DNA of 6,217 nucleotides from an uncultured Ruminococcus sp. (GCA_947175005.1 CAMWLD010000141.1:1-6217); one strand, 5' to 3'. Shown: positions 1-6,160, counted from the stretch's first letter. The notes: generated by a model from the sequence alone, not told the origin. Numbers and translations are program-made.

Positions 1-102
1 CAAAGGGTATTTTTGCACATTTTCGGCGTTTTTTCGGTAGTTCACGGTACAGAGGGTTCAATTATGAACATAAATCTTTGGGAAATATGTATAAATTTGC
101 GG

Positions 103-131
103 TTGATTTTTTTTATGAAATGAAGTATAAT
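103..131 (+). promoter_or_regulatory. Sigma-A-like promoter for the membrane protein gene
   Basis: The -35 box is TTGATT at 103-108 and the -10 box is a perfect TATAAT at 126-131, separated by 17 nt. Transcription would start near 138, giving a 5' untranslated region of about 100 nt before the gene at 237. I see no riboswitch or attenuator in that leader. Positions 1-102 hold no gene I can support. Confidence 0.75.
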
Positions 132-236
132 TTAAATAGAGAAAATTACGGAAAAATCGACAATTAAAGTTTACCTTAACCGTACATTCAAAAACAAAGA
201 TATAAAACCGACCCTGTCCAAGGAGATTTTTCAAAG

Positions 237-806
237 ATGACAACAAGCTACAAGGTTGCGGTGGGGGGCGTTATTTCCGCCCTTTGCCTGGCGCTGATGT
301 TTATGACGGGAATGTTCCCGCTGCTTAGCATGGCCATACCCATTTATGCGGGGGCTATGATGATAATTGTCGCCAAAGAGGTAAGCCCCGGGTGGGCATA
401 TGCGGCATATTGCGCGGTATCGCTGCTGTCGCTGTTCCTGACCCCCGACAAGGAGGCCTCCACGCTGTTCATTTTCTTTTTCGGCTACTACCCTATTCTG
501 CTGCCGAAGCTTAACGGAATAAAGGCAAAGCTGCTGCGGATAATTGTTAAGCTGTGCATATTCAATTTTGCCGTGATAATGTGGTACAAGCTTATAACTT
601 TTATGCTGGGGATATACGATTATTTCGGGGATTTCGCCTTTCTGGGAAAGTTTGCCATGCCTGCGGTGCTGATTTTTGTGAATCTGATCTTTGTAATGTA
701 TGACTATACTATAAAGCTGATTGAAGAGGTTTATGTGAACTGGTTCAGGCCTACTTATTTCGGAAAGAAAAAACCGAAAAAGAAGTCGGGGACGGATAAA
801 AAATAA
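237..806 (+). CDS. Small multi-pass integral membrane protein of unknown function
   Basis: The 189-residue product is strongly hydrophobic, with about five to six predicted membrane segments (roughly residues 8-30, 31-46, 52-69, 75-90, 100-128 and 138-156). It ends in a very basic hydrophilic tail (residues 177-189, lysine-rich) that should face the cytoplasm. A GYYPI motif lies at 83-87 in the fourth segment. The size and glycine/alanine-rich first helix recall S components of ECF vitamin transporters and related clostridial membrane proteins, but I cannot name a family or substrate, and no transporter ATPase or T component is nearby. The ATG is supported by AAGGAG at 220-225, 11 nt upstream. 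It is a single-gene unit: its own promoter lies upstream and a strong terminator follows 15 nt after the stop. Coding status is near certain; function is unknown. Confidence 0.9.
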   Translation: MTTSYKVAVGGVISALCLALMFMTGMFPLLSMAIPIYAGAMMIIVAKEVSPGWAYAAYCAVSLLSLFLTPDKEASTLFIFFFGYYPILLPKLNGIKAKLLRIIVKLCIFNFAVIMWYKLITFMLGIYDYFGDFAFLGKFAMPAVLIFVNLIFVMYDYTIKLIEEVYVNWFRPTYFGKKKPKKKSGTDKK

Positions 807-821
807 CGGGAAAGTGAACAT

Positions 822-864
822 AAAAAAGGCAAGATGTCGGGCGAACCTTCATCTTGCCTTTTTT
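822..864. terminator. Bidirectional intrinsic terminator between convergent genes
   Basis: Positions 822-836 and 850-864 form a perfect 15-bp inverted repeat (A6, GGCAAGATG, then its complement ending in T6) with a 13-nt loop. Because the arm starts with A6 and ends with T6, each strand reads as a GC-containing stem followed by a U-tract. It can therefore end both the membrane protein transcript (stop at 806) and the rny transcript (stop at 948). Confidence 0.93.
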
Positions 865-947
865 CACACAACTTTTAAGATATGGAGACAGCCGAGGGCA
901 GCAAAGCGAATGATATTTCCTGCCTCTTGCCTCTGAATCTCCTGCCT

Positions 948-2546
948 CTATTTGGCGAACTCGATAGCCCGGCTTTCTCTTATAAGATGTACCTTGATCT
1001 GTCCGGGATAGTCCATTTCGTTCTCGATCTTCGAGGCGATCTCTCTGGCAACCAGAGTCATCTTCTCGTCGTTTATCTGCTCGGGGATAACCATTATCCG
1101 CACCTCTCTGCCCGCCTGGATAGCGTAGGATTTTTCAACCCCCTCGTAAGAAGTGCATATTTCCTCAAGCTTCTGAAGCCGCTTGATGTAATTTTCGTAG
1201 TTTTCGTTTCTTGCCCCGGGTCTTGCTGCGGAAATTGCGTCCGCTGCCTGAACAAGCGCCGCTGTGACGGTCTTTGTTTCCACGTCTCCGTGGTGCGCCT
1301 CAATGGCATGGATGACCTCTGCGCTTTCCTTATACTTGCGGCAGACGTCAACGCCTATCTGGACGTGAGAACCCTCGATCTCATAGGACAATGCCTTGCC
1401 TATATCGTGGAGAAGTCCCGCACGGCGTGCAAGGTTTGCGTCGACCCCCAGCTCGCTTGCCATAATTCCCGCAAGGTGCGCCACTTCAATTGAGTGGTTA
1501 AGCACATTCTGACGGTAGCTTGTACGGTAGCGCAGGCGGCCTATAAGCCTTACCAGCTCGTGGTTTATGCCGTGGACATTGGTCTCGAGTATTGCTCTTT
1601 CGCCCTCCTGCTTGATCTTATGCTCGACCTCGCGCTTGGCCTTGTCCACCATTTCCTCAATTCTTGCGGGGTGGATACGTCCGTCTGCGATAAGCTTTTC
1701 AAGAGCGATCCTTGCGACCTCGCGCCTTGCGGGGTCAAAACAGGAAAGTGTGATAGCCTCGGGGGTGTCGTCAATGATAAGCTCCACTCCCGTAAGGGTC
1801 TCAAGGGTACGGATATTGCGCCCTTCACGGCCGATTATCCTTCCCTTCATTTCGTCATTGGGCAGAGGCACGACCGATACAGCCGTTTCCACCACCTGAT
1901 CTGCTGCGCACTTGGAAATCGCAAGGGAAATAAGATCTCTTGCCTTTTCCTCGCAAGTGTCTCGGAGCTGCTGCTCGTACTGGGCGATCTTTACCGCCTT
2001 GTCGTGGACAAGATCGTTTTCCAGCATAGAAAGCAGATGTTCCTTTGCCTGGTCAATGGTAAGCTGGGAAATTTTCTCCAGTGTCGCCATTTGCTCTGCC
2101 TTTATCCTGTCGGCCTCGGCAAGCTTTTCGTCTGCATTTTTAAGCTTTCTCTGAAGCTGGTCGTCCTTTTTCTCAAGTGAATCGGTCTTTCTGTCAAGAT
2201 TTTCTTCCTTTTGCTGGATCCTGCGTTCCTGACGGGAAAGCTCGTTTCTGCGCTCCTTGATCTCTTTTTCAAGCTCGGTGCGGCTTTTATGGATCTCGTC
2301 CTTAGCCTCTACCAGCGCAATTTTCTTTTTGCTTTCCGCTTCTTCCTTGGCGGCTTCTATGATCCGCTCCGCCTCTTTTTCGGCAGAACCGATGGCAGCC
2401 TCCGCCTGGGATTTGCGGTAAGCAACTCCCGCCCGAAATGCGACAAACGCCGCAACCGCCGCCGAAATCACCACAGCGATCACGATGTACAAAACCGTCG
2501 CTCCCATGCCGCCGCCCGAGGCAGCAGCAAGTAAATTAGTCTGCAA
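948..2546 (-). CDS. rny: Ribonuclease Y
   Basis: Ribonuclease Y is the membrane-anchored endoribonuclease that initiates mRNA decay in many Firmicutes and forms part of their degradosome-like assemblies. The 532-residue product is close to the usual family length and has the full domain order: an N-terminal membrane anchor (about 15-38), a long charged coiled coil (about 45-200), a KH RNA-binding domain with the [10 protein letters not shown] loop (235-244), and a metal-dependent HD domain. Visible HD residues are H351, the HD pair H380-D381 in LLHDIGK, H418/H419 in AHHGD, and D436 in AADAIS. The conserved C-terminal part follows the HD domain. All key motifs are intact. The start is TTG (complement of 2544-2546), chosen because GGAGG lies 9 nt upstream; the next in-frame ATG, codon 14, would cut into the residues just before the anchor. 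It is transcribed leftward, converges on the membrane protein gene, and ends at the shared terminator. Confidence 0.98.
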   Translation of the reverse strand: MQTNLLAAASGGGMGATVLYIVIAVVISAAVAAFVAFRAGVAYRKSQAEAAIGSAEKEAERIIEAAKEEAESKKKIALVEAKDEIHKSRTELEKEIKERRNELSRQERRIQQKEENLDRKTDSLEKKDDQLQRKLKNADEKLAEADRIKAEQMATLEKISQLTIDQAKEHLLSMLENDLVHDKAVKIAQYEQQLRDTCEEKARDLISLAISKCAADQVVETAVSVVPLPNDEMKGRIIGREGRNIRTLETLTGVELIIDDTPEAITLSCFDPARREVARIALEKLIADGRIHPARIEEMVDKAKREVEHKIKQEGERAILETNVHGINHELVRLIGRLRYRTSYRQNVLNHSIEVAHLAGIMASELGVDANLARRAGLLHDIGKALSYEIEGSHVQIGVDVCRKYKESAEVIHAIEAHHGDVETKTVTAALVQAADAISAARPGARNENYENYIKRLQKLEEICTSYEGVEKSYAIQAGREVRIMVIPEQINDEKMTLVAREIASKIENEMDYPGQIKVHLIRESRAIEFAK

Positions 2547-2555
2547 GGTGTGTTA

Positions 2556-2560
2556 CCTCC
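2556..2560 (-). promoter_or_regulatory. Strong ribosome binding site fixing a TTG start for rny
   Basis: On the minus strand the sequence reads AAGGAGGTAACACACC and then TTG. The GGAGG core is 9 nt from the TTG, and no ATG or GTG lies at suitable distance. A near-perfect Shine-Dalgarno with a weak TTG start is a combination that can hold translation at a moderate level. Confidence 0.85.
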
Positions 2561-2655
2561 TTCATAACAACGGATAATCAAAAATCGCCTCAGAGGTACA
2601 CGTTCACGGTATTCAGATTTTCTTCTTTTCTAAGGGAAACATATTTTTAGCTTTC

Positions 2656-2752
2656 GCAGCTTTGTTTAAGCTGCTGCCGACAGTGCAGACAATCCCATAT
2701 CTATAGGATCTCACGGCACATTATTTGCAGCAAACGGCAGCGGAGAGCTTTA
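2656..2752 (-). other. Nested long hairpin with a competing hairpin in the rny leader
   Basis: Read on the minus strand, 2746-2752 pairs with 2667-2672 (one bulge), 2735-2741 pairs with 2673-2679 (GCTGCCG/CGGCAGC, 7 bp), 2716-2719 pairs with 2683-2686, and 2703-2709 pairs with 2692-2698 around a 4-nt loop. The terminal helix holds a G-U pair only on the minus strand. The segment 2668-2674 can instead pair with 2656-2662 (GCAGCTT/AAGCTGC, 7 bp, 5-nt loop), so the two folds exclude each other. The element ends about 100 nt before the rny ribosome binding site. Neither fold is followed by a U-tract, so it is not a terminator. The pairing is visible in the sequence; any function is inference. Confidence 0.5.
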
Positions 2753-2918
2753 CGGGAAAATTTGTTATGCAGCATGAGCTTCAGGACGTTTATACCGGAA
2801 GGTCATGCACTTCCCGCAGCGGCGCCGGGCTAAAAATCCGGCTGTAGTTTAAAGGCTTATTTAACGGACTGTAAAATTCTTGTAAATTTTGCTTATCCTT
2901 TGCCTTATAAAGTTTATA

Positions 2919-2946
2919 TTCGGGCATTTTTATGTTATTTCGGGCA
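2919..2946. repeat. Short direct repeat TTCGGGCA, 20-bp period
   Basis: TTCGGGCA occurs at 2919-2926 and again at 2939-2946, each set in A+T-rich sequence. The period of 20 bp is close to two helical turns, as in tandem operator sites. It may be chance; no regulator is known to bind here. Confidence 0.35.
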
Positions 2947-3324
2947 ATATTTTCCGAAAAACGAAATATTATCACCCTATGATTTTCCGCAATTATGTCA
3001 ATTTATATAAATTTCTCTCAAAAAATTCGTTAAAAACGCCGAAATTTTTATGAGAACGCCACGCCTTAAAAAAGCAGTGACGGATATGCAGCATTTTTTT
3101 GCGAAAAAAGCCCTTTAGAAACGGTTTTAAAGTCGCCGTCCCACGACCTTGCGGCAATCGGCGGTTGCAGCATTTGCCGAATGACGCATAATATATGTTA
3201 ATGAAAATCCATAAGACCCGCTGCCCTGTGCAACATGTGCAAAGCGCAGAATTTCCCGAAAAAGCAGCAGGGAAGCTCTGTTAAGGCAAGGTCTGTTACC
3301 GCAGCCGGTTCACACCCGATGAAG

Positions 3325-3394
3325 CGATAATGTAAAAGCAGTTATTACGGTGCAAAGCCGCGAGATATGCGGTTTACGGCTTTACATCCTATCG
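3325..3394 (-). other. Structured RNA domain near the start of the leftward transcript
   Basis: Positions 3325-3336 pair with 3381-3394 as CGATA plus ATGTAAA against their complements, interrupted only by a 2-nt bulge (3388-3389), giving 12 bp. Inside it, 3358-3361 pairs with 3369-3372. An alternative 9-bp helix, 3352-3360 with 3377-3385, uses part of the same strand and so competes with the outer stem; it holds a U-G pair only in minus-strand RNA. A 6-bp hairpin with a 3-nt loop lies at 3405-3419. The domain would be about 60-130 nt from the predicted transcription start. I do not recognise the RNA class. Confidence 0.45.
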
Positions 3395-3463
3395 GCATGG
3401 CACAAGGTTTATAAAACCTGTTATGGCCTGTCCGCAGTTTTAATCACTGCACGATACATTATT

Positions 3464-3492
3464 ATTGTAATATAAAATCTCGGATTTGTCAA
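3464..3492 (-). promoter_or_regulatory. Near-consensus leftward promoter
   Basis: On the minus strand the -35 box is a perfect TTGACA (complement of 3487-3492) and the -10 box is TACAAT (complement of 3464-3469), with a 17-nt spacer. Transcription would start near 3457 and run toward rny. It is back to back with the T-box promoter, the two -35 boxes being about 75 bp apart. Confidence 0.8.
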
Positions 3493-3567
3493 GGATTTTA
3501 TTATAATTTAACACTAATAGCCAATAAATCGCCGATATTTTGTTATATTTGCTGTACAAAAATACAC

Positions 3568-3596
3568 TTGACAAGGTGAAAAATAAGTGATATTAT
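3568..3596 (+). promoter_or_regulatory. Near-consensus rightward promoter for the T-box leader
   Basis: TTGACA at 3568-3573 and TATTAT at 3591-3596 are separated by exactly 17 nt. The start would fall at about 3603, a few bases before Stem I of the T-box, which is the spacing expected for such leaders. Confidence 0.85.
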
Positions 3597-3603
3597 ATAT
3601 TTA

Positions 3604-3872
3604 GATATATTTATAAAGCGATGACGAGGAAAGCTGCTTTTTTCACAGAGCTTTTTCAGAGAGCACACGGCAACAGGCTGCGACCGTGGGCAGGGCTGAA
3701 AATGGCAGACACCGTCCTTATCAGCCCGCCTTAATCGGCGGCGGCGGCTTCCGTTACAAAGCAAGTTGAGGCAGGTTTTTGCGGTGTGCCTTTTTGGTGC
3801 GGCAAGGCCCTGCGAATTCGGGTGGAATCACGGTAAAAAATCGTCCCGAGGGAATTTCCCTCGGGATTTTTT
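3604..3872 (+). ncRNA. T-box riboswitch leader, probably threonine-specific
   Basis: T-box leaders bind a particular uncharged tRNA and then switch from terminator to antiterminator. Stem I begins with GCGATGACGAGGA (3618-3630), typical of the kink-turn base; GAT 3620-3622 pairs with 3720-3722 and AGGA 3627-3630 with TCCT 3715-3718. CTGC 3634-3637 pairs with GCAG 3705-3708 above the specifier loop. AGAGAGC (3658-3664) and the distal GGCTGCGA loop (3677-3684) fit the apical tRNA-elbow contact. By analogy with glyQS-type leaders, the triplet one purine before the lower stem is the specifier: ACC at 3711-3713, threonine. The T-box is GGGTGGAATCACGG (3820-3833, slightly degenerate). The antiterminator is TCGGG 3818-3822 with CCCGA 3845-3849, a 7-nt bulge TGGAATC, then ACG 3830-3832 with CGT 3842-3844. 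The bulge TGGA calls for a tRNA ending UCCA, which from memory suits threonine, glycine or cysteine tRNAs. The class is sure; the amino acid is likely. Confidence 0.92.
3844..3872 (+). terminator. T-box-controlled intrinsic terminator
   Basis: CCCGAGGG at 3845-3852 pairs with CCCTCGGG at 3858-3865 around a 5-nt loop (a T-A pair 3844/3866 extends it), followed by six T's at 3867-3872. The CCCGA of the first arm is the same segment that the antiterminator needs, so the two folds are mutually exclusive, as in classical transcriptional T-boxes. Confidence 0.93.
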
Positions 3873-3899
3873 GATTTTTTGGACGGGAATCGGTATAAA
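3871..3899 (+). promoter_or_regulatory. Possible second promoter downstream of the T-box terminator
   Basis: TTGATT at 3871-3876 and TATAAA at 3894-3899 are 17 nt apart, so transcription could start near 3906 and reach the acetyltransferase gene at 3960 without passing the T-box terminator. The boxes are less close to consensus than the T-box promoter, and the -35 box overlaps the terminator U-tract, so chance is a real alternative. Confidence 0.4.
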
Positions 3900-3959
3900 G
3901 TGCGAGACTGTAAGACTTTGAAATAAGCTATACAGCTTTGGTAATTTGGAGGAAATCAC

Positions 3960-4493
3960 ATGGAGAGCAAAATAATCATAGCTGAAACAGAACGATTGAT
4001 TTTAAGAAGATACATAAAAGAGGACTTGCAGGACTTATTTGAATATTTATCTGATATAGAAGTTGTGGAATATGAACCATATAAAGCCCTAACCTTTGAT
4101 GAAACAAAAGAAAATCTTGAATGGCGAATTGGAACAGATGAAATGATTGCAATCGAATTAAAAGACTCCCGAAAAATGATTGGTAATGTATATATGGGAA
4201 AACGTGAATTTGACTCGCTGGAAATCGGATATGTATTTAATCGGAATTATTGGGGGCACGGTTATGCTGCCGAAAGCTGCAAAGCCTTAATTTCACAGGA
4301 ATTTTCAAATGGTATCCACAGGATCTATGCAGAATGCGACCCCCACAACAAGCGTTCCTGGAAATTGCTTGAAGCATTAGGATTTCAGCGTGAAGCTCAT
4401 TTCAGGAGAAATGTATATTTCTGGAAAGACGAAAATGAAAAACCGATTTGGAAAGATACCTATGTATATGCCATGTTAAATGTGAACGAATGA
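3960..4493 (+). CDS. GNAT-family N-acetyltransferase, RimJ/RimL type
   Basis: The 177-residue product would transfer an acetyl group from acetyl-CoA to an amine; the substrate cannot be read from the sequence. The opening ETERLILRRYIKEDL (9-23) is typical of the RimJ/RimL (Acetyltransf_3) branch. EIGYVFNRNYWGHGYAAES (88-106) contains the acetyl-CoA pyrophosphate-binding motif A in the form WGHGYA. CDPHNKRSWKLLEALGF (126-142) is the conserved asparagine/serine helix of motif B. The length is normal and the domain looks complete. The ATG has GGAGG at 3948-3952, 7 nt upstream. It is the first gene after the T-box leader, an unusual partner for that control, and may also have its own promoter. 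Codons are clearly more A/T-rich than in rny or the ATPase gene, which suggests later acquisition. Related proteins acetylate ribosomal proteins, antibiotics or aminoacyl-nucleotide toxins. Confidence 0.93.
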   Translation: MESKIIIAETERLILRRYIKEDLQDLFEYLSDIEVVEYEPYKALTFDETKENLEWRIGTDEMIAIELKDSRKMIGNVYMGKREFDSLEIGYVFNRNYWGHGYAAESCKALISQEFSNGIHRIYAECDPHNKRSWKLLEALGFQREAHFRRNVYFWKDENEKPIWKDTYVYAMLNVNE

Positions 4494-4567
4494 ATTGAAA
4501 TTTGTCGAATAGTTTGCAGAAAAGCAAAAGCGAATTGGGACTTAAAATAAAGGAAGTGTGAAATAAA

Positions 4568-5737
4568 ATGAACAGACTTACCGATCTTGCGGGGCGTTTG
4601 GCGGGGATAGCGGTTTTTCGGAACGTGCTGAAGCTGGGCACTATGAGCCGTTTACTGAATATGCTCAGAGAGCAGACAAATGAGGCCTGCGGGGAATTTG
4701 TGAACTCCCTTTACAAGCACGGAGCGGACATTTCCGCTTACATAGCAAAGGCGGTCACGGAAGATGAAAACTGTTACCTTTTGCGCAAGGCTAAAAGGCA
4801 GCAGGTGCCTCCGGTAATGGAAGAAGCGGCACGGCGTGAGCTGCTGCTTTTTGAGGAAATTTCCATGCTGACCACAGAAGATGTGCGCACGGCAATGGGA
4901 TATATGGGCTATCTGCCGGGCTGGGTGAACACTCACTATGATTTCGTAAGTATGTACGCCGAAAGGATAGACAGGCTTTTTACGGTTGGTTACGGCATTT
5001 TCGCCAAGTACACGGCTTTCATGTACAAAAATAATTCCATTGAGCCTGTGCTGACCCCCGACACGGGGCGGCTTTGCGATCTTACGGCTTATGAGGCACA
5101 ACGCAAAAAGGCGCTGGACAATGCGCTGGCACTTATCAAGGGCAAGCCTGCGGCGAACTGTCTGCTTTACGGTGACGCGGGCACGGGCAAATCCTCCACG
5201 GTAAAGGCTGTGGTGAATGAGCTTGCGGACAGGGGTCTGCGGCTTATTGAGCTGAAACGTCCCCAACTGCATGAGCTGCCCGATATTATGGAGGCCATTG
5301 CGGACAATCCGTTAAAATTTATCATTTTTATAGACGATCTTTCCTTTGCCTCGGACGATGAGAATTTCGGCACGCTGAAGGCTGTGCTGGAGGGTTCTGT
5401 TTCGGCGAGGGTTTCAAATGCGGTGATATATGCCACCAGCAACAGGCGGCATTTAGTGCGAGAGAGCTTTTCCGACCGTGACGGTGACGACATTCACGCC
5501 CGTGACACGAGGGAGGAGCTGGCGAGCCTTTCGGAGAGGTTCGGTCTGAAAATAACGTTCCTTAAACCCGACAAGGAAACTTATCTGAAAATTGTGGAGA
5601 GTCTGGCGGAAAAGTACGGCGTTAAATGTGACCGTGAAGAGCTTTTCACCAAGGCGGAGGCATATGCTCTGCGCAGAAGCGGCAGGAGCGGACGTGCGGC
5701 AAGGCATTTTGTGGAAATGCTTAAGGCGGAAGAGTAA
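4568..5737 (+). CDS. DUF815-family AAA+ ATPase
   Basis: The 389-residue product has an N-terminal helical region (about 1-180) without recognised motifs and a complete AAA+ module after it. Walker A is GDAGTGKS (202-209), Walker B is FIIFIDDLSF (251-260), sensor 1 is the ATSNRRHL stretch (289-296, N292), and LSERFG (321-326) offers an arginine-finger candidate (R324). RSGRSGRAARHF (370-381) is the C-terminal helix normally carrying sensor 2. The pattern around sensor 1 and LSERFGL is characteristic of DUF815 (PF05673), a widespread ATPase family of unknown role. All ATPase residues are present, so it should be active; partner and substrate are unknown. The ATG is supported by AGGAAG at 4551-4556, 11 nt upstream. 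The gene starts 74 nt after the acetyltransferase stop, and no terminator is seen between them. The next gene follows after 30 nt, suggesting a shared transcript. Confidence 0.95.
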   Translation: MNRLTDLAGRLAGIAVFRNVLKLGTMSRLLNMLREQTNEACGEFVNSLYKHGADISAYIAKAVTEDENCYLLRKAKRQQVPPVMEEAARRELLLFEEISMLTTEDVRTAMGYMGYLPGWVNTHYDFVSMYAERIDRLFTVGYGIFAKYTAFMYKNNSIEPVLTPDTGRLCDLTAYEAQRKKALDNALALIKGKPAANCLLYGDAGTGKSSTVKAVVNELADRGLRLIELKRPQLHELPDIMEAIADNPLKFIIFIDDLSFASDDENFGTLKAVLEGSVSARVSNAVIYATSNRRHLVRESFSDRDGDDIHARDTREELASLSERFGLKITFLKPDKETYLKIVESLAEKYGVKCDREELFTKAEAYALRRSGRSGRAARHFVEMLKAEE

Positions 5738-5767
5738 GCTGCCGGTTCTCGTTTTGGGGGCTTTTTG

Positions 5768-6160
5768 ATGAATTTAACGGAATTATTCAAAAGATATGAT
5801 TTTCACGATTCATACATTGAAAGGTTTGAGTATGATCTTTTGAAAAGGCGGGTAATATGCTGCCTTAATTTGGGGGAATGGAATGATGTGCTGCAATGTG
5901 AGATACGGTTCATTAATGTGAATATGTTTCACATTGAAGCGGACAATTCCGAGTTTGCTGAAAATGAGCTTATTTCCGCCGAGGTTTCGTCGGAGGGCTG
6001 CGAACATTTCAAGGGGTTCTTTAGCGAGGGCTTCGGCAAGCCCGGAAAGGTTATTGAAATCAAATGCGAATATATTGAGCATTCTCGGGAAATTTCCGGA
6101 ATGCCCGATGTGAACGCTGACAATAAAAAGTTTAATATAGGAAAGGAAATAAAAAAATGA
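5768..6160 (+). CDS. Small acidic protein with N-terminal FHDS motif, unknown function
   Basis: The product has 130 residues from the ATG at 5768. A TTG codon directly before it is also open, but the ATG is preferred, with a G-run (5756-5760) 7 nt upstream as a weak ribosome binding site. It is soluble and acidic in the middle, with alternating hydrophobic stretches that suggest a beta-rich fold (for example 28-34, 43-50 and 93-101) and a lysine-rich tail. The YDFHDSYIERFEYD segment (10-23) resembles the start of small proteins found in bacterial polyimmunity loci (Imm50-like), but I cannot confirm this and no toxin gene is visible. The gene sits 30 nt after the AAA+ gene and its TGA stop overlaps the next ATG, so it is probably cotranscribed and coupled to the downstream gene. 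Confidence 0.85.
   Translation: MNLTELFKRYDFHDSYIERFEYDLLKRRVICCLNLGEWNDVLQCEIRFINVNMFHIEADNSEFAENELISAEVSSEGCEHFKGFFSEGFGKPGKVIEIKCEYIEHSREISGMPDVNADNKKFNIGKEIKK

Larger units (their letters stand above)
2547..3457 (-). other. Gene-free leftward transcribed region: long rny leader or unassigned noncoding RNA
   Basis: About 910 nt lie between the predicted start of the minus-strand promoter at 3464-3492 and the rny start, with no credible protein gene. The sequence alternates GC-richer, hairpin-dense blocks (about 2650-2850 and 3080-3430) with an A+T-rich block (about 2880-3060). Several stems favour an RNA made from the minus strand, because they contain G-U pairs there that become A-C mismatches on the plus strand (for example 2696/2705 and 3353/3384). 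One hairpin (3247-3280) points weakly the other way. I see no convincing internal terminator, so the region may be one long 5' leader or a separate RNA followed by rny with its own promoter. I compared it by eye with RNase P RNA, tmRNA, SRP RNA and 6S RNA and found none of their signature sequences. Confidence 0.5.

Noticed and set aside
1..123. Open frame of about 40 codons running in from the left edge
   Set aside because: It is A+T-rich, ends in the promoter of the membrane protein gene and has no recognisable protein content; a gene tail cannot be excluded but is unsupported.
231..821. 196-codon frame opposite the membrane protein gene
   Set aside because: The plus-strand frame has a promoter, ribosome binding site, membrane helices and terminator; the opposite frame has none of these.
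919..950. TGCCTCT triplication after the rny stop
   Set aside because: A short low-complexity repeat with no structural or regulatory setting; probably slippage.
882..1493. 203-codon open frame on the plus strand
   Set aside because: It lies antisense inside rny, has no ribosome binding site and a protein-unlike composition; it is a shadow of the RNase Y codons.
1494..2180. 228-codon open frame on the plus strand
   Set aside because: Also fully antisense to rny; leucine/cysteine-rich output of reverse-strand reading, with no start signal.
2790..2975. 61-codon minus-strand frame in the intergenic region
   Set aside because: It starts with GTG, lacks a ribosome binding site, and overlaps likely structured RNA; no recognisable protein.
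2600..3457. RNase P RNA, tmRNA, SRP RNA or 6S RNA
   Set aside because: I looked for the RNase P core GAGGAAAG...ACAGAAA segments, the tmRNA tRNA-like ends, the SRP GGAAGCAGC-type loop and a 6S-like long bubble; none was convincing. A covariance search should repeat this.
3702..3734. Ten-codon leader peptide frame (MADTVLISPP) inside the T-box
   Set aside because: There is no good ribosome binding site and the triplets are explained by the specifier loop and lower Stem I; no run of regulatory codons as in attenuator peptides.
3543..3764. 73-codon minus-strand frame
   Set aside because: It is antisense to the T-box leader and its promoter, and its sequence reflects RNA structure rather than coding.
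5738..5767. Possible terminator between the AAA+ gene and the next gene
   Set aside because: A G-run followed by T5 is present but the candidate stem is only about 3 bp, so it is more likely the ribosome binding site region of the next gene.
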